From Saccharospirillum sp043196875 (GTDB taxonomy: Bacteria > Pseudomonadota > Gammaproteobacteria > Pseudomonadales > Natronospirillaceae): DNA of 64,000 nt. The number at the start of each line of letters is the position of its first letter. Position 1 is the stretch's first letter. Both the position numbers and the translations under genes were made by a program. The stretch covers positions 1 through 64,000 of the forward strand of contig NZ_JBEBMX010000003.1 of NCBI RefSeq assembly GCF_043196875.1, in the 5' to 3' direction. Positions 43,174-52,094 of the stretch are shown here, piece after piece. Below the pieces are notes generated by a model. It did no database searches. It was not told where the DNA came from and saw only the letters and a program-made list of their open reading frames with translations.

Positions 43174-44201
43174 CCCTTCAATACGATGCCGATTTATTAG
43201 CGCTGAACACGCTGGGCATTCCTTCTCGAGCGGATGCTCTGGTTCAGATAAACAACGACGATCAGCTTCCAACCTGGGTTGATTGGGCGCGTCAACGTGA
43301 GCTACCGGTTCGAGTACTGGGCGGCGGCAGTAATCTATTACTGGATTCCCGCGTCGATGGACTGATCATCGCCATACGGTCCCAAGGCCGGCGGGTTGTC
43401 GGTAGCGATGACCAGGGCCGTACCTTGTGGCGGTTGGCCGCCGGCGAGAACTGGCATCAGTCGGTGGTCGCCAGTATCGATAGTGGCTTGAATGGTTTGG
43501 AAAACCTGGCGTTGATTCCCGGTTCGGTTGGCGCGGCGCCCATTCAGAACATTGGCGCCTATGGCGTTGAGGTTGGCGAGCTGATACATGAGCTGGAAGC
43601 CTATGACTGTCAACAACAGCAGTGGGTGCGTTTTAACGCCGACCAGTGTGAATTTGGTTACCGCGACAGCCGCTTTAAACGTGAGGAAAACCGCTACATC
43701 GTGACGGCGGTGACCCTGGCGTTGTCGTCGACCTTTAGTCCGAAATTGAGCTACGGACCGTTGCAGGCGCTGGCAGAGCAAGAGGCATTGAATGCCCGAA
43801 TGGTCATGGACGCGGTGATTGCTCAGCGCCAGTCCAAGCTGCCCGATCCAGCATCAATCCCCAACGCAGGCAGTTTTTTTAAGAATCCAGAAGTTGATGG
43901 CGAGACATTCCAGGCACTGAAATCACAGTGGCCGGAACTGGTGGCCTATCCGGCGGGTGATCGCTGGAAACTGGCTGCCGGTTGGATGATTGATCAGTGT
44001 GGTTTGAAAGGACAGGCCAATAAAGCCGGTGTTGGCTGTTACGCCAAGCAGGCGCTGGTGCTGATTAATCCTGATCACGCGGATTACCGCCAGGTGGCTG
44101 ACTGGCAACAGCAGGTGCAACAGGCAGTGGACGAGCGTTTTGGCGTTCTGTTGGAGCGCGAACCTCGCTACTGGGGGCCACACGGCAACGGTCACTACTG
44201 A
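43170..44201 (+). CDS. murB: UDP-N-acetylenolpyruvoylglucosamine reductase
   Basis: Protein of 343 aa, an FAD-dependent cytoplasmic enzyme completing UDP-MurNAc synthesis. The length and insert fit type I MurB. The FAD motifs are VLGGGSNLLL near 49 and 'LALIPGSVGAAPIQNIGAYG' near 112. The catalytic Ser is in NAGSFFKNP near 233. It overlaps the phosphatase gene by four bases. Confidence 0.95.
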   Translation: MTLQYDADLLALNTLGIPSRADALVQINNDDQLPTWVDWARQRELPVRVLGGGSNLLLDSRVDGLIIAIRSQGRRVVGSDDQGRTLWRLAAGENWHQSVVASIDSGLNGLENLALIPGSVGAAPIQNIGAYGVEVGELIHELEAYDCQQQQWVRFNADQCEFGYRDSRFKREENRYIVTAVTLALSSTFSPKLSYGPLQALAEQEALNARMVMDAVIAQRQSKLPDPASIPNAGSFFKNPEVDGETFQALKSQWPELVAYPAGDRWKLAAGWMIDQCGLKGQANKAGVGCYAKQALVLINPDHADYRQVADWQQQVQQAVDERFGVLLEREPRYWGPHGNGHY

Positions 44202-44216
44202 ATACTGTGAAGCAAT

Positions 44217-44244
44217 AAAAAAGCCGGCGTTAAGCCGGCTTTTT
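44217..44244. terminator. Bidirectional terminator between murB and rne
   Basis: AGCCGGC (44222-44228), loop GTTAA, GCCGGCT (44234-44240), with A-rich sequence before and TTTTT after. It can stop transcription from both sides. Confidence 0.93.
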
Positions 44245-44264
44245 CGGTTAAGCGATAGTGAAGA

Positions 44265-47024
44265 TCACTGTTCGCCTTGTTCGCGCTGCTGACGACGACG
44301 CACTTCGCGCGGATCGTTCGGTGCCCGACCTGAGGCCGTCGGTTCACTTTCAGTAGCTTCGCTGTCACCGGCACTGGCTTGCGGGGCGCCTTGTTCAGGC
44401 GCTTCGGCCGCGATCGGAGCTTCTTCGACCGTCTTTTCTGGAGCGACGGCTGCCGGAGCAGGCTCTTCGGTCTCAATCGGCTCATGCGCCACGCTTGGCT
44501 CGGGTGAATCTTCCAGCTTGGAAGGTTCTGGCTCTGCCTCGGTAACGACGTCCTCAGCCTTGGCTGCAGCGTTATCTGACGTATTGTCAGCGACTTCAGC
44601 GCTTGCCTCTTGGGTGTTCGAAGCTGATTCGACCGCAGGGGCAGGGGTCTTCGGACTCTCGCTCGGTGCGTCTGCTTCAGACGACGGCTGGGCGACTGTC
44701 TGGCTGGTTTCGTTTGCTTCAACCTGAGGTTCAACAGCAGCGTCGGTAGCCGGCTTTTCGACAGCCGGAGCGTCGACTGTTGGCTCTGCTTTGGCTTGAG
44801 CCGTTTCAGTCGTTTGCGGATCGCTGTTGATCAGGGCAATAACGGCATCGATATCGCTGACCACTTCATCCGGACGATCCGGGTTAGGGCGCTTGCTGGC
44901 ATTCTTGCTGACGCCGCGAACTTTGCGGTTTTTACCGACTTCAGACTGCGGCACGCGGCCGGTGCTGCTTTCGCGCTCATCACGACGCTTCAACTGAGGC
45001 TGCTGCTGCCGACCTTTATTGCGCTCGTTGCGATTGCTGTCTTCATCGTTGGATGTTTCCGGCTGGGCCTTAACATCATCGTTCTTGCGTTCGCGTTGCT
45101 TAATGTCGCTCTTCTTCTTGGCGTTGTCGCTGGCGTCGTTACGGTTATTGCCTTGGCGACGGTTGTCGCGCGCTTGACCGTTTTGCGACGTGCGGCCCCG
45201 GCCAGAAGAACGATTATTAGTAGAACGGCCATTGCGCCCCTGACCACCGTCGCGGCCTGAACGATTATTTTGACTGCCCTTGTTGGCGTGACTGCGTTTC
45301 TTCGCAGCGCTATCGCTGCCACCGAATAGAGCTTTGAACAGGCGAGCCAGCAGGCCCGGCCCAGCGGGTTTTGCTGGTTTGGCAGGTTTTGACGCCACCG
45401 CCTTTTCAACCGTCGGAGCCGGCTGACGCGGTGCCTGAATATTGGAAATGGCCGCTTCTTGAGGCTTGGACTGAGTTTCCAGTACGGCCTCGGATTCGGA
45501 CGGTGCTTCTTCAAATTTCAGCGCATAGCTGGGCACTGCGTTGACCAGGTTCTCGTCGTCATCGCGCAGGCGAACCACTTCGTAATGCGGGGTTTCCATC
45601 TGCGGGTTCGGTACCACCAGAACGTGCACCTTGAGGCGCTGCTCGATCTCGTGGATAGCCTCGCGCTTCTCGTTAAGCAGGAAGGTGGCGACCGATAGCG
45701 GCACAATGGCGCGAATCTGAGCGGTACGTTCCTTCAGTGATTCTTCTTCGACCAGACGCAGAATAGCCAGCGACAGCGACTTCACATCGCGGATGATGCC
45801 ATGGCCGTTACAGCGCGGGCAGACGATGCCGCTGGTCTCGCCCAGTGAGGGACGCAGGCGCTGACGCGACATTTCCAGCAGACCAAAGCGTGACAACCGG
45901 CCTACCTGAACGCGGGCGCGATCTGAGTTAGTGGCGTCTTTGATTCGGGATTCGACCTCGCGTTGGTGCTTGGTCTGATTCATATCGATGAAATCGATGA
46001 CGATCAGGCCGCCCATGTCGCGCAGGCGCAACTGGCGAGCGATCTCCTCGGCCGCTTCCAGGTTGGTATGGAAGGCGGTTTCCTCGATGTCACCACCCTT
46101 GGTGGAGCGCGAGGAGTTGATGTCGATGGAGACCAGCGCTTCGGTCGGATCGATAACGATGGAGCCGCCGCTGGGCAGCTTCACTTCGCGCTGGAAGGCG
46201 CTCTCGATCTGGGATTCGATCTGGTAGCGGTTGAACAGCGGCACCGGATCTTCATAGCGCTTCAGCTTGCTCTGATAGTTCGGCATCACCTTCTGCACGA
46301 AATCCAGGGCGTAGTCGTAGGCGTCTTTGCTGTCGATCAGCACTTCGCCGATGTCTTGGCGCAGGTAATCACGAATGGCACGCAGGATAACGTTGCTTTC
46401 CTGGAGGATCAGGAAAGGAGCTGGCCGTGACGTAGAGGCTTCGCGGATCGATTGCCACAGCTGGATCAGGTAATCGAGGTCCCACTGCAGCTCTTCAGCG
46501 CTGCGGCCAATGCCAGCGGTACGCACGATGACGCCCATGCCGTCGGGCACGGTGATGCCCTGCAGGGCTTCACGGATCTGAGCACGCTCGTCGCCTTCGA
46601 TGCGGCGTGAAATACCGCCGGCACGAGCGTTGTTGGGCATCAACACCAGATAACGGCCAGCCAGACTGACCATGGTGGTCAGCGCTGCGCCTTTATTGCC
46701 GCGTTCTTCTTTATCCACCTGGACGATGACTTCGGTACCTTCCTTGACCAGTTCCTTGATGCTCGAACGGGAAGACATGGATGGGTCGATGAAGTATTCG
46801 CGGGCGATTTCTTTCAGCGGGAGGAAGCCGTGGCGCTCAGCACCGAAGTCGACGAAAGCGGCTTCGAGGCTGGGTTCGATGCGGGTGATTTTGCCTTTAT
46901 AGATGTTGGCTTTCTTCTGTTCCCGAAAGCCGGTTTCGATATCAAGGTCGTAGAGTTTTTGGCCGTCTACCAGAGCAACCCTGAGCTCTTCGGCCTGGGT
47001 CGCGTTGATCAGCATTCTTTTCAT
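44265..47024 (-). CDS. rne: Ribonuclease E
   Basis: Protein of 919 aa starting MKRMLINATQAEELRVAL. It is the main endoribonuclease for mRNA decay and rRNA/tRNA processing. The N-terminal S1 domain (about 38-120) is followed by the catalytic DNase I-like domain with 'VSIDINSSRS' and 'GGLIVIDFIDM' (near 300-350) and by the zinc-link Cys402 and Cys405 (CPRCNGHG). From about 515 on the protein is low-complexity: a basic Arg/Asn-rich part (about 580-690), then an acidic Glu/Ala/Pro-rich tail, and a basic C-terminal end (RRRQQREQGEQ). This is the unstructured scaffold region for RNA binding and degradosome partners. A further-upstream in-frame start in the leader is unlikely. Confidence 0.96.
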   Translation of the reverse strand: MKRMLINATQAEELRVALVDGQKLYDLDIETGFREQKKANIYKGKITRIEPSLEAAFVDFGAERHGFLPLKEIAREYFIDPSMSSRSSIKELVKEGTEVIVQVDKEERGNKGAALTTMVSLAGRYLVLMPNNARAGGISRRIEGDERAQIREALQGITVPDGMGVIVRTAGIGRSAEELQWDLDYLIQLWQSIREASTSRPAPFLILQESNVILRAIRDYLRQDIGEVLIDSKDAYDYALDFVQKVMPNYQSKLKRYEDPVPLFNRYQIESQIESAFQREVKLPSGGSIVIDPTEALVSIDINSSRSTKGGDIEETAFHTNLEAAEEIARQLRLRDMGGLIVIDFIDMNQTKHQREVESRIKDATNSDRARVQVGRLSRFGLLEMSRQRLRPSLGETSGIVCPRCNGHGIIRDVKSLSLAILRLVEEESLKERTAQIRAIVPLSVATFLLNEKREAIHEIEQRLKVHVLVVPNPQMETPHYEVVRLRDDDENLVNAVPSYALKFEEAPSESEAVLETQSKPQEAAISNIQAPRQPAPTVEKAVASKPAKPAKPAGPGLLARLFKALFGGSDSAAKKRSHANKGSQNNRSGRDGGQGRNGRSTNNRSSGRGRTSQNGQARDNRRQGNNRNDASDNAKKKSDIKQRERKNDDVKAQPETSNDEDSNRNERNKGRQQQPQLKRRDERESSTGRVPQSEVGKNRKVRGVSKNASKRPNPDRPDEVVSDIDAVIALINSDPQTTETAQAKAEPTVDAPAVEKPATDAAVEPQVEANETSQTVAQPSSEADAPSESPKTPAPAVESASNTQEASAEVADNTSDNAAAKAEDVVTEAEPEPSKLEDSPEPSVAHEPIETEEPAPAAVAPEKTVEEAPIAAEAPEQGAPQASAGDSEATESEPTASGRAPNDPREVRRRQQREQGEQ

Positions 47025-47402
47025 TGAAGATTCGTACTCTGCTTGTAATGAGTGACAGAGCAGCAAGGGCAGGGTCTACAGGCGGGCGGACACCGAAATA
47101 CCAAGGATCACGCAAGTTACACGGCTGTGGCGAAAGGGCACCACAGCGGGTCGGTGTCGTCGTCCATGAACAGCCGGGCAACGGAAAGAGTCTTACGGGG
47201 ATGCCGGCTCTTTTTAGAAGCACTTGCGGTTTGTGGTGAAGTGCTTTCTTCCGTATGAACCCAACGTCATACGCTGTTTTAAACTGTACTTGCTGCCCAA
47301 CCAATTCGTTTAGAACGATGCCTGTCATCGTTCTGGTGGTTGGGTTCCGCTTCCCGGCCGCCTGTGTGGTCTCTGGGCGGGGGGAGTTACGGACTCCCAG
47401 CT
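47025..47402 (-). promoter_or_regulatory. Structured rne 5' leader (putative autoregulatory)
   Basis: About 378 nt of predicted leader lie before rne. Three strong hairpins are visible: CCCAACCA/TGGTTGGG at 47296-47344 enclosing AGAACGATG/CATCGTTCT; AGCCGG/CCGGCT at 47172-47209; and GCTGTGG/CCACAGC at 47124-47147. In E. coli a 361-nt rne leader with hairpins mediates feedback cleavage by RNase E; the similar length and position suggest the same role here. Confidence 0.6.
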
Positions 47403-47408
47403 CGCTGG

Positions 47409-47437
47409 AGTTTAGCACCAAGATTACAACCCATCAA
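47409..47437 (-). promoter_or_regulatory. Candidate sigma70 promoter of rne
   Basis: On the minus strand TTGATG (47432-47437), a 17-bp spacer and TAAACT (47409-47414). The predicted start near 47402 gives the leader length described for rne. Confidence 0.5.
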
Positions 47438-47531
47438 TAAATGCTCTGGGGTCTCTTAGGTTCTGACTATCACCGCTGAAGCGAGGCTGAGAGACTGGTA
47501 TCATGCGCCTTTTATTGCAGGCGCTTTTACC

Positions 47532-48482
47532 GTGTCAAAAGTCAGTTTTTATCGCGTCGAGATGGATAGAGCCGGTCAGAGGATTGATAATTTCCTGATC
47601 GGTTATTGGAAGAAGCTACCCAAGAGTCGTGTCTACCGGGTGCTGCGCAAAGGCGAGGTGCGGGTGAACGGCAAGCGCGTTAAGCCGGAATATCGTCTGG
47701 TTGCAGACGACGAGATTCGCCTGCCGCCAGTCACCTTGCCGGAAGCCTCGACAGCAACGGTGATGCCGGGCCAATCACTGCAGCAGCATCTGGATAACGC
47801 CATTCTTTATGAAGATGACTTTGTGGTAGCGATCAATAAGCCCTCGGGTTTGGCGGTGCATGGTGGTTCGGGCATTCGTCTGGGGTTGATCGAATCCTAC
47901 CGAGCGATGCGACCCGAACTTAAGTTTGTCGAGCTGGTGCATCGTCTCGATAAAGACACCTCCGGCGTGGTGTTAATTGCCAAAAAACGCAGCGCCTTGA
48001 CGACCTTGCAGGCGGAGTTTCGCACCAAGTCGACGGTCAAGAAGACCTACTGGTGTCTGGTTCATGGCCGCTGGTCAGACCAGGTGATCGAAGTGGATGC
48101 CCCTTTGCGCAAGCAGCAGGCGGTCGGCGCTGAGCGATTCGTGCGTGTCGCGCCCGATGGCAAAGCGTCGTTAACCCGGTTTCGCGTGCTCAAAGCCTAT
48201 CAGCAGGCAACCTGGGTGGAGGCTCAACCGGTGACTGGCCGGACGCATCAGATTCGGGTGCATTGTCAGCATGCGGGCCATCCAATTCTAGGGGACAGTA
48301 AATACCAGAGCGGTCGGGCAGATCAGTTGTGCCGTGAGATGGGGCTGGAACGCTTGTTTTTGCACGCGGCTCAGCTTAGGGTGCCGCACCCGGACACCGG
48401 GGTGGAATTGGTTGTAGAGGCGCCGCTAGAGCGGTCGTTAGCGGGTTTGCTGCAGCGACTGTCAGCGGACTCTCATTGTTAA
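47532..48482 (+). CDS. rluC: 23S rRNA pseudouridine synthase RluC
   Basis: Protein of 316 aa that makes pseudouridines at 955, 2504 and 2580 of 23S rRNA. It has an N-terminal S4 domain (SRVYRVLRKGEVRVNGKRVKPEYRL, about 32-58) and a catalytic domain with Asp140 in HRLDKDTSG, then 'PVTGRTHQIRVH' near 236. RluD is excluded mainly by its genomic place beside rne. The GTG start has only a weak site; a possible -10 TATCAT lies at 47499-47504. Confidence 0.9.
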   Translation: MSKVSFYRVEMDRAGQRIDNFLIGYWKKLPKSRVYRVLRKGEVRVNGKRVKPEYRLVADDEIRLPPVTLPEASTATVMPGQSLQQHLDNAILYEDDFVVAINKPSGLAVHGGSGIRLGLIESYRAMRPELKFVELVHRLDKDTSGVVLIAKKRSALTTLQAEFRTKSTVKKTYWCLVHGRWSDQVIEVDAPLRKQQAVGAERFVRVAPDGKASLTRFRVLKAYQQATWVEAQPVTGRTHQIRVHCQHAGHPILGDSKYQSGRADQLCREMGLERLFLHAAQLRVPHPDTGVELVVEAPLERSLAGLLQRLSADSHC

Positions 48483-48497
48483 TACAGGCGATACGCT

Positions 48498-49490
48498 ATG
48501 TTTGGAAAAGATCGGTCTTCAACGGACGGCACTGAAAACTGGGCTGGTTCGCGCAAAGAGTGGCAGTTGATCGAAAAAGTCGTGCTGGCCAATACAGCGG
48601 AACTGAAAAAGCAGCGTCGCTGGGGCATCTTTTTTAAGCTGCTGACGTTTATCTATCTGTTTGCTTTGCTGTGGTTGCTGTTGCTTGGCAAGTCGTTCAA
48701 AGCCGACCATATACCGGATAAAACCGGCGGCCATACGGCTGTTGTTGAAGTGCGTGGCGTAATCGCCGACGGTGAAATAGCCAGTGCTGACAATATCTTC
48801 GCCAGCTTGCAATCCGCCCTGAATCATCCGGATACCCGAGCCGTTATTCTGCGTATTAACAGCCCCGGGGGCAGCCCGGTGCAGTCGTCCTACATCTATA
48901 ATGAAGTGCGCCGGCAGCGTGAACTGCATCCCGACATACCGATTAATGCTGTGATTGCCGATACCGGCGCCAGCGGGGCTTACTACATCGCCGCCAGCGC
49001 TGAGAATATTTACGCCAATGGTGCCAGTCTGGTGGGGTCTATTGGTGTTACCGCCGCCAGTTTTGGGTTTGAAGATCTGATTGAGCGTCTTGGTATCGAG
49101 CGTCGTGAATTCACCGCCGGTGAACACAAAGCCTTTCTCGATCCGTTCCAGCCGGTTGATCCGGAAGAGCGCGAACTGTTTGAAACCTTATTGAACGATG
49201 TCCATCAACAATTTATCGAGGATGTGCGCGCCGGTCGTGGTGATCGTCTGGATGAAAGCAATGATAAGTTGTTTTCCGGCTTGGTCTGGACCGGCGATCA
49301 GGCGGTGGAGTTAGGCTTGATCGATGGCATCAAATCAACGGCTGAGTTGGCCCGCGATTTGGGTTATCCGCAGTTAGTCGATTTCTCCGCGCATCTGACG
49401 CCGTTGCAGAAGTTTGCTCGCAATCTGGGGGTAGGCATTGCTCAGACACTGGTGAAGCTGGGCGTGACTGAGCAACTAGAGCTGCGCTAA
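48498..49490 (+). CDS. sppA: S49 family signal peptide peptidase (SppA, short form)
   Basis: Protein of 330 aa. A cytoplasmic N-terminus is followed by one transmembrane helix (about 50-65) and a ClpP-fold protease domain. The Ser-Lys dyad is Ser159 (ADTGASGAYYIAAS) and Lys211 (GEHKAFLDPF), 52 residues apart as in the short Bacillus-type enzyme. 'RINSPGGSPVQSS' forms the oxyanion strand. It degrades leftover signal peptides. It ends convergently with maf, the stop codons staggered in CTAA. Confidence 0.92.
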   Translation: MFGKDRSSTDGTENWAGSRKEWQLIEKVVLANTAELKKQRRWGIFFKLLTFIYLFALLWLLLLGKSFKADHIPDKTGGHTAVVEVRGVIADGEIASADNIFASLQSALNHPDTRAVILRINSPGGSPVQSSYIYNEVRRQRELHPDIPINAVIADTGASGAYYIAASAENIYANGASLVGSIGVTAASFGFEDLIERLGIERREFTAGEHKAFLDPFQPVDPEERELFETLLNDVHQQFIEDVRAGRGDRLDESNDKLFSGLVWTGDQAVELGLIDGIKSTAELARDLGYPQLVDFSAHLTPLQKFARNLGVGIAQTLVKLGVTEQLELR

Positions 49491-50062
49491 GGCAACGAAT
49501 GGCCAGCCTGGCGCAGTCGCTGCGCCAGTGAAATCAGCGGCAGACCGATCAGGGCGTTGGGATCATCACTGCGAATCCAGTCAAACAGGGTGATACCCAA
49601 GGCTTCGGCTTTAAAGCTGCCAGCGCAGTCCAGCGGTTGTTCCGCCGCCACATAGCGCTCAACTTCTGCTCTGGTCAAGGTCCGAAAACAGACTTCGGTG
49701 GTGACCAGCCAGGCATCTTCGATGGCTCCAGCCAAGGCAACGCCACTGTAAAACACCACGCTTTTCCCTGAACAGGCAAGCAATTGGGCACAGGCGCGTT
49801 CGGCGGTCCCGGGCTTTGACAGCAAGGAACCGTCCGGAGCCGCTGCTGTTTGGTCGCTGCCAATGATCAGATGGTTGGGGAAATCATTGCTCAGGCTCTG
49901 CGCCTTGGTTTGAGCCAGCCTTAGAGCCAGGGCGTCTGGCGACTCTCCAGGCAGGGGGCTTTCGTCGCAATGCGGCGCGGCTTGCTTGAAGCTCAAACCC
50001 AGCGATGCCAGTCGTTCCGCCCGGTATTTTGAGGTGGAAGCCAGTAGTAATGGGGCTTGCAT
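49487..50062 (-). CDS. maf: Maf family nucleotide pyrophosphatase (YceF type)
   Basis: Protein of 191 aa. Maf/Ham1-fold house-cleaning enzyme. It begins 'LLLASTSKYRAERLASLGLSF' and has the catalytic region 'HLIIGSDQTAA' near 65. The YceF subfamily prefers 7-methyl-GTP; assignment to this subfamily rests on the location next to yceD-rpmF-plsX. It is divergent from yceD across 59 bases. Confidence 0.9.
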   Translation of the reverse strand: MQAPLLLASTSKYRAERLASLGLSFKQAAPHCDESPLPGESPDALALRLAQTKAQSLSNDFPNHLIIGSDQTAAAPDGSLLSKPGTAERACAQLLACSGKSVVFYSGVALAGAIEDAWLVTTEVCFRTLTRAEVERYVAAEQPLDCAGSFKAEALGITLFDWIRSDDPNALIGLPLISLAQRLRQAGHSLP

Positions 50063-50121
50063 GGCGATGAACTCCTAAAAACTTTTGACTTGAAACCGCT
50101 CATCCGTATCATACCGCGCCT

Positions 50122-50655
50122 ATGTCGAAATCCGAGCTTCCTGATCACCTCGATGCGTACAAGCTGGCGGAGCAAAAAACGTCCCTCAGCGGCCGGGTAT
50201 CGCCCGCTCGACTGACTCGTTTAAGCGATGCTGTCTTGCGTATCGATGGCAGTGTCGAGGCGCAGTTGGATTTCTTCCAGGATGAGGAATATCGCCGCAT
50301 CGTGGCAGGGAATGTCAGTGGTTGTGTCGAATTGGAATGTCAGCGTTGTCTGCAGCCAATGGAGCAACGACTGGATAGTCAGTTCCGCCTCGCCATCGTC
50401 TACAACGATGAAATGGCCAAGGCGCTACCGGCTGACGATGAGCCTTTGATGTTGTTGCCGGATGAGTCTTTGGATCCGGCCATGATCCTGGAAGAAGAGT
50501 TGTTGCTGTGTCTGCCTTTGCAGGCCATGCACGAAGAAACGGAATGTCGGATTCAGACCGAGTTTGCACCGGCGCAGGATGAGCAGGGCTCTGCCCAGCC
50601 GGAACCAGCTCGGGATAACCCTTTTCAGGTGTTGGCTTCACTGAAAAAGGACTGA
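50122..50655 (+). CDS. yceD: YceD (DUF177), 23S rRNA accumulation protein
   Basis: Protein of 177 aa. The family core is 'GNVSGCVELECQRCLQPMEQRLDSQFRLAIV' with its CxxC-like cysteines, then 'LLPDESLDPAMILEEELLLCLPLQAMHE'. YceD is co-transcribed with rpmF and is needed for normal 23S rRNA levels in E. coli. It lies 92 bases before rpmF. Confidence 0.92.
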   Translation: MSKSELPDHLDAYKLAEQKTSLSGRVSPARLTRLSDAVLRIDGSVEAQLDFFQDEEYRRIVAGNVSGCVELECQRCLQPMEQRLDSQFRLAIVYNDEMAKALPADDEPLMLLPDESLDPAMILEEELLLCLPLQAMHEETECRIQTEFAPAQDEQGSAQPEPARDNPFQVLASLKKD

Positions 50656-50747
50656 AAGGTCCGGTGAGGCTAACCGGAAAATAACAGCCAAAGTTGGCGC
50701 TGCCAGCTTTGATTCAGTTAATTGTTATACATCAGGAGGCTACGGCC

Positions 50748-50930
50748 ATGGCAGTTCAACAGAACAAGAAGACTCGTTCCCGTCGCGGAATGCGTCGCGC
50801 TCACGATTCTCTGAAGGGTACCGCTCTGGCAGTCGACCCGACTACCGGCGAAACCCATCGTCGTCACCACGTCTCTCCGGACGGCTTCTACAAAGGCCGT
50901 AAGGTCATCGCGGACGCCGACGGCGAGTAA
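50748..50930 (+). CDS. rpmF: 50S ribosomal protein L32
   Basis: Protein of 60 aa starting MAVQQNKKTRSRRGMRRAHD. ATG 50748 follows AGGAGG. It is the Cys-less (non-zinc) form. Its place at the head of the plsX-fab operon couples ribosome and fatty-acid gene expression in many proteobacteria. Confidence 0.97.
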   Translation: MAVQQNKKTRSRRGMRRAHDSLKGTALAVDPTTGETHRRHHVSPDGFYKGRKVIADADGE

Positions 50931-50936
50931 GTTCCG

Positions 50937-51932
50937 GTGGCTGTTCTGGCCATCGACTTGCAGGGAGGGGATCAAGGCCCCTCCCAATTACTGCCTGCCG
51001 CTATCGATTTTTTCGAGCACCACCCTCACCATCGCGCCATTCTTTTCGGTCAGCCCCAAAGTTGTCAGCCTTTCCTGGGTTCTTTGCCGCCCAATATGTC
51101 GTTTCGTCCCTGTGAAGGGCGCTTGCCTGCTGGTTTGAATCCGGCACGCTTGCTGCGTCACGATTATCACAGCGCTATTGAAGCTGCGGCTCAGTGCCTC
51201 GCTAAAGAAGAAGCCGACGCTTTGGTTTCCTCCGAACACACCGGCGTGTTGATGGCGTTGTTGCATCGGCACAGCCTGGTTCACCCGGCGCTTGAACGAC
51301 CGGCGCTGGTCAGCTGGGTTCCGACCGCGCGGCAACCGGTATTGATGCTCGACCTGGGCGCTTCTTTCGCCGCCTCTGCCGAGCAGTTGCTGGGTTTTGC
51401 CGCGGTCGGACTGGCCATCGCCAGCGATCGCAACAGTCGCAAACCACGCCTGGCTTTGCTCAATCTTGGTGTGGAAGCCAACAAAGGACCACCGGCCTTA
51501 CATCTGGCTGCCGAACGATTGAGCAACTGGTCTGACGTCGATTTTCTAGGTTTTGCTGAAGCCAATACTATCTTCCGTGGTGACTATGACCTGGTTATTA
51601 CCGACGGTTTTACCGGCAACGCCGTTATCAAGTCAGCTGAAGGTACCGTGGACTTGCTGCTATCCGCCCTAAAACAACAGTTGGGCGGTGACTTGGTTGG
51701 CAAGGTGATGGGTTGGGCGCTGGGTAAGCGCCTGGAACCGCTGCTCAACCAGCTGGACCCTCGGGCAAGTAACGGGGCCTTGCTGGCTGGGACGGGGCTG
51801 ACGGTGATTAAAAGCCATGGTCATGCCGATGAAGTGGCTTTTAAAGCCGCTATTATTCGTGCTGTCGAAGCGACTGAAGGTGGCTGGAGCCAGCGTGTAT
51901 TGCGGCGGCTCGATCCATTGCTGGCTGACTGA
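50937..51932 (+). CDS. plsX: Phosphate acyltransferase PlsX (divergent)
   Basis: Protein of 331 aa that makes acyl-phosphate from acyl-ACP for phospholipid synthesis. Conserved parts are IDLQGGDQGP at the N-terminus, VLMLDLGAS near 139, 'DLVITDGFTGNAVIKSAEGTVDLLL' near 219 and 'NGALLAGTGLTVIKSHG' near 281. The usual AGNTGA loop reads SSEHTGVL, the usual MGGD reads QGGD, and the protein is about 25 residues shorter than the E. coli one. It starts with GTG six bases after rpmF. The location makes the call secure despite the divergence. Confidence 0.88.
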   Translation: MAVLAIDLQGGDQGPSQLLPAAIDFFEHHPHHRAILFGQPQSCQPFLGSLPPNMSFRPCEGRLPAGLNPARLLRHDYHSAIEAAAQCLAKEEADALVSSEHTGVLMALLHRHSLVHPALERPALVSWVPTARQPVLMLDLGASFAASAEQLLGFAAVGLAIASDRNSRKPRLALLNLGVEANKGPPALHLAAERLSNWSDVDFLGFAEANTIFRGDYDLVITDGFTGNAVIKSAEGTVDLLLSALKQQLGGDLVGKVMGWALGKRLEPLLNQLDPRASNGALLAGTGLTVIKSHGHADEVAFKAAIIRAVEATEGGWSQRVLRRLDPLLAD

Positions 51933-52094
51933 GTCATTCTGGTTCATCGGTCAATAATTAGTCTCCAGCTTTTCCCTGGGTTCATAAATGTTTTAACAGC
52001 GTCTCTCTTTACTGAGTCGCGTTGCAGACCATAATGCACGCCAGACAAGCTACCCTGTCTGGGTAGCCCATCCGAGATTGAAAGGAAAAGCATC

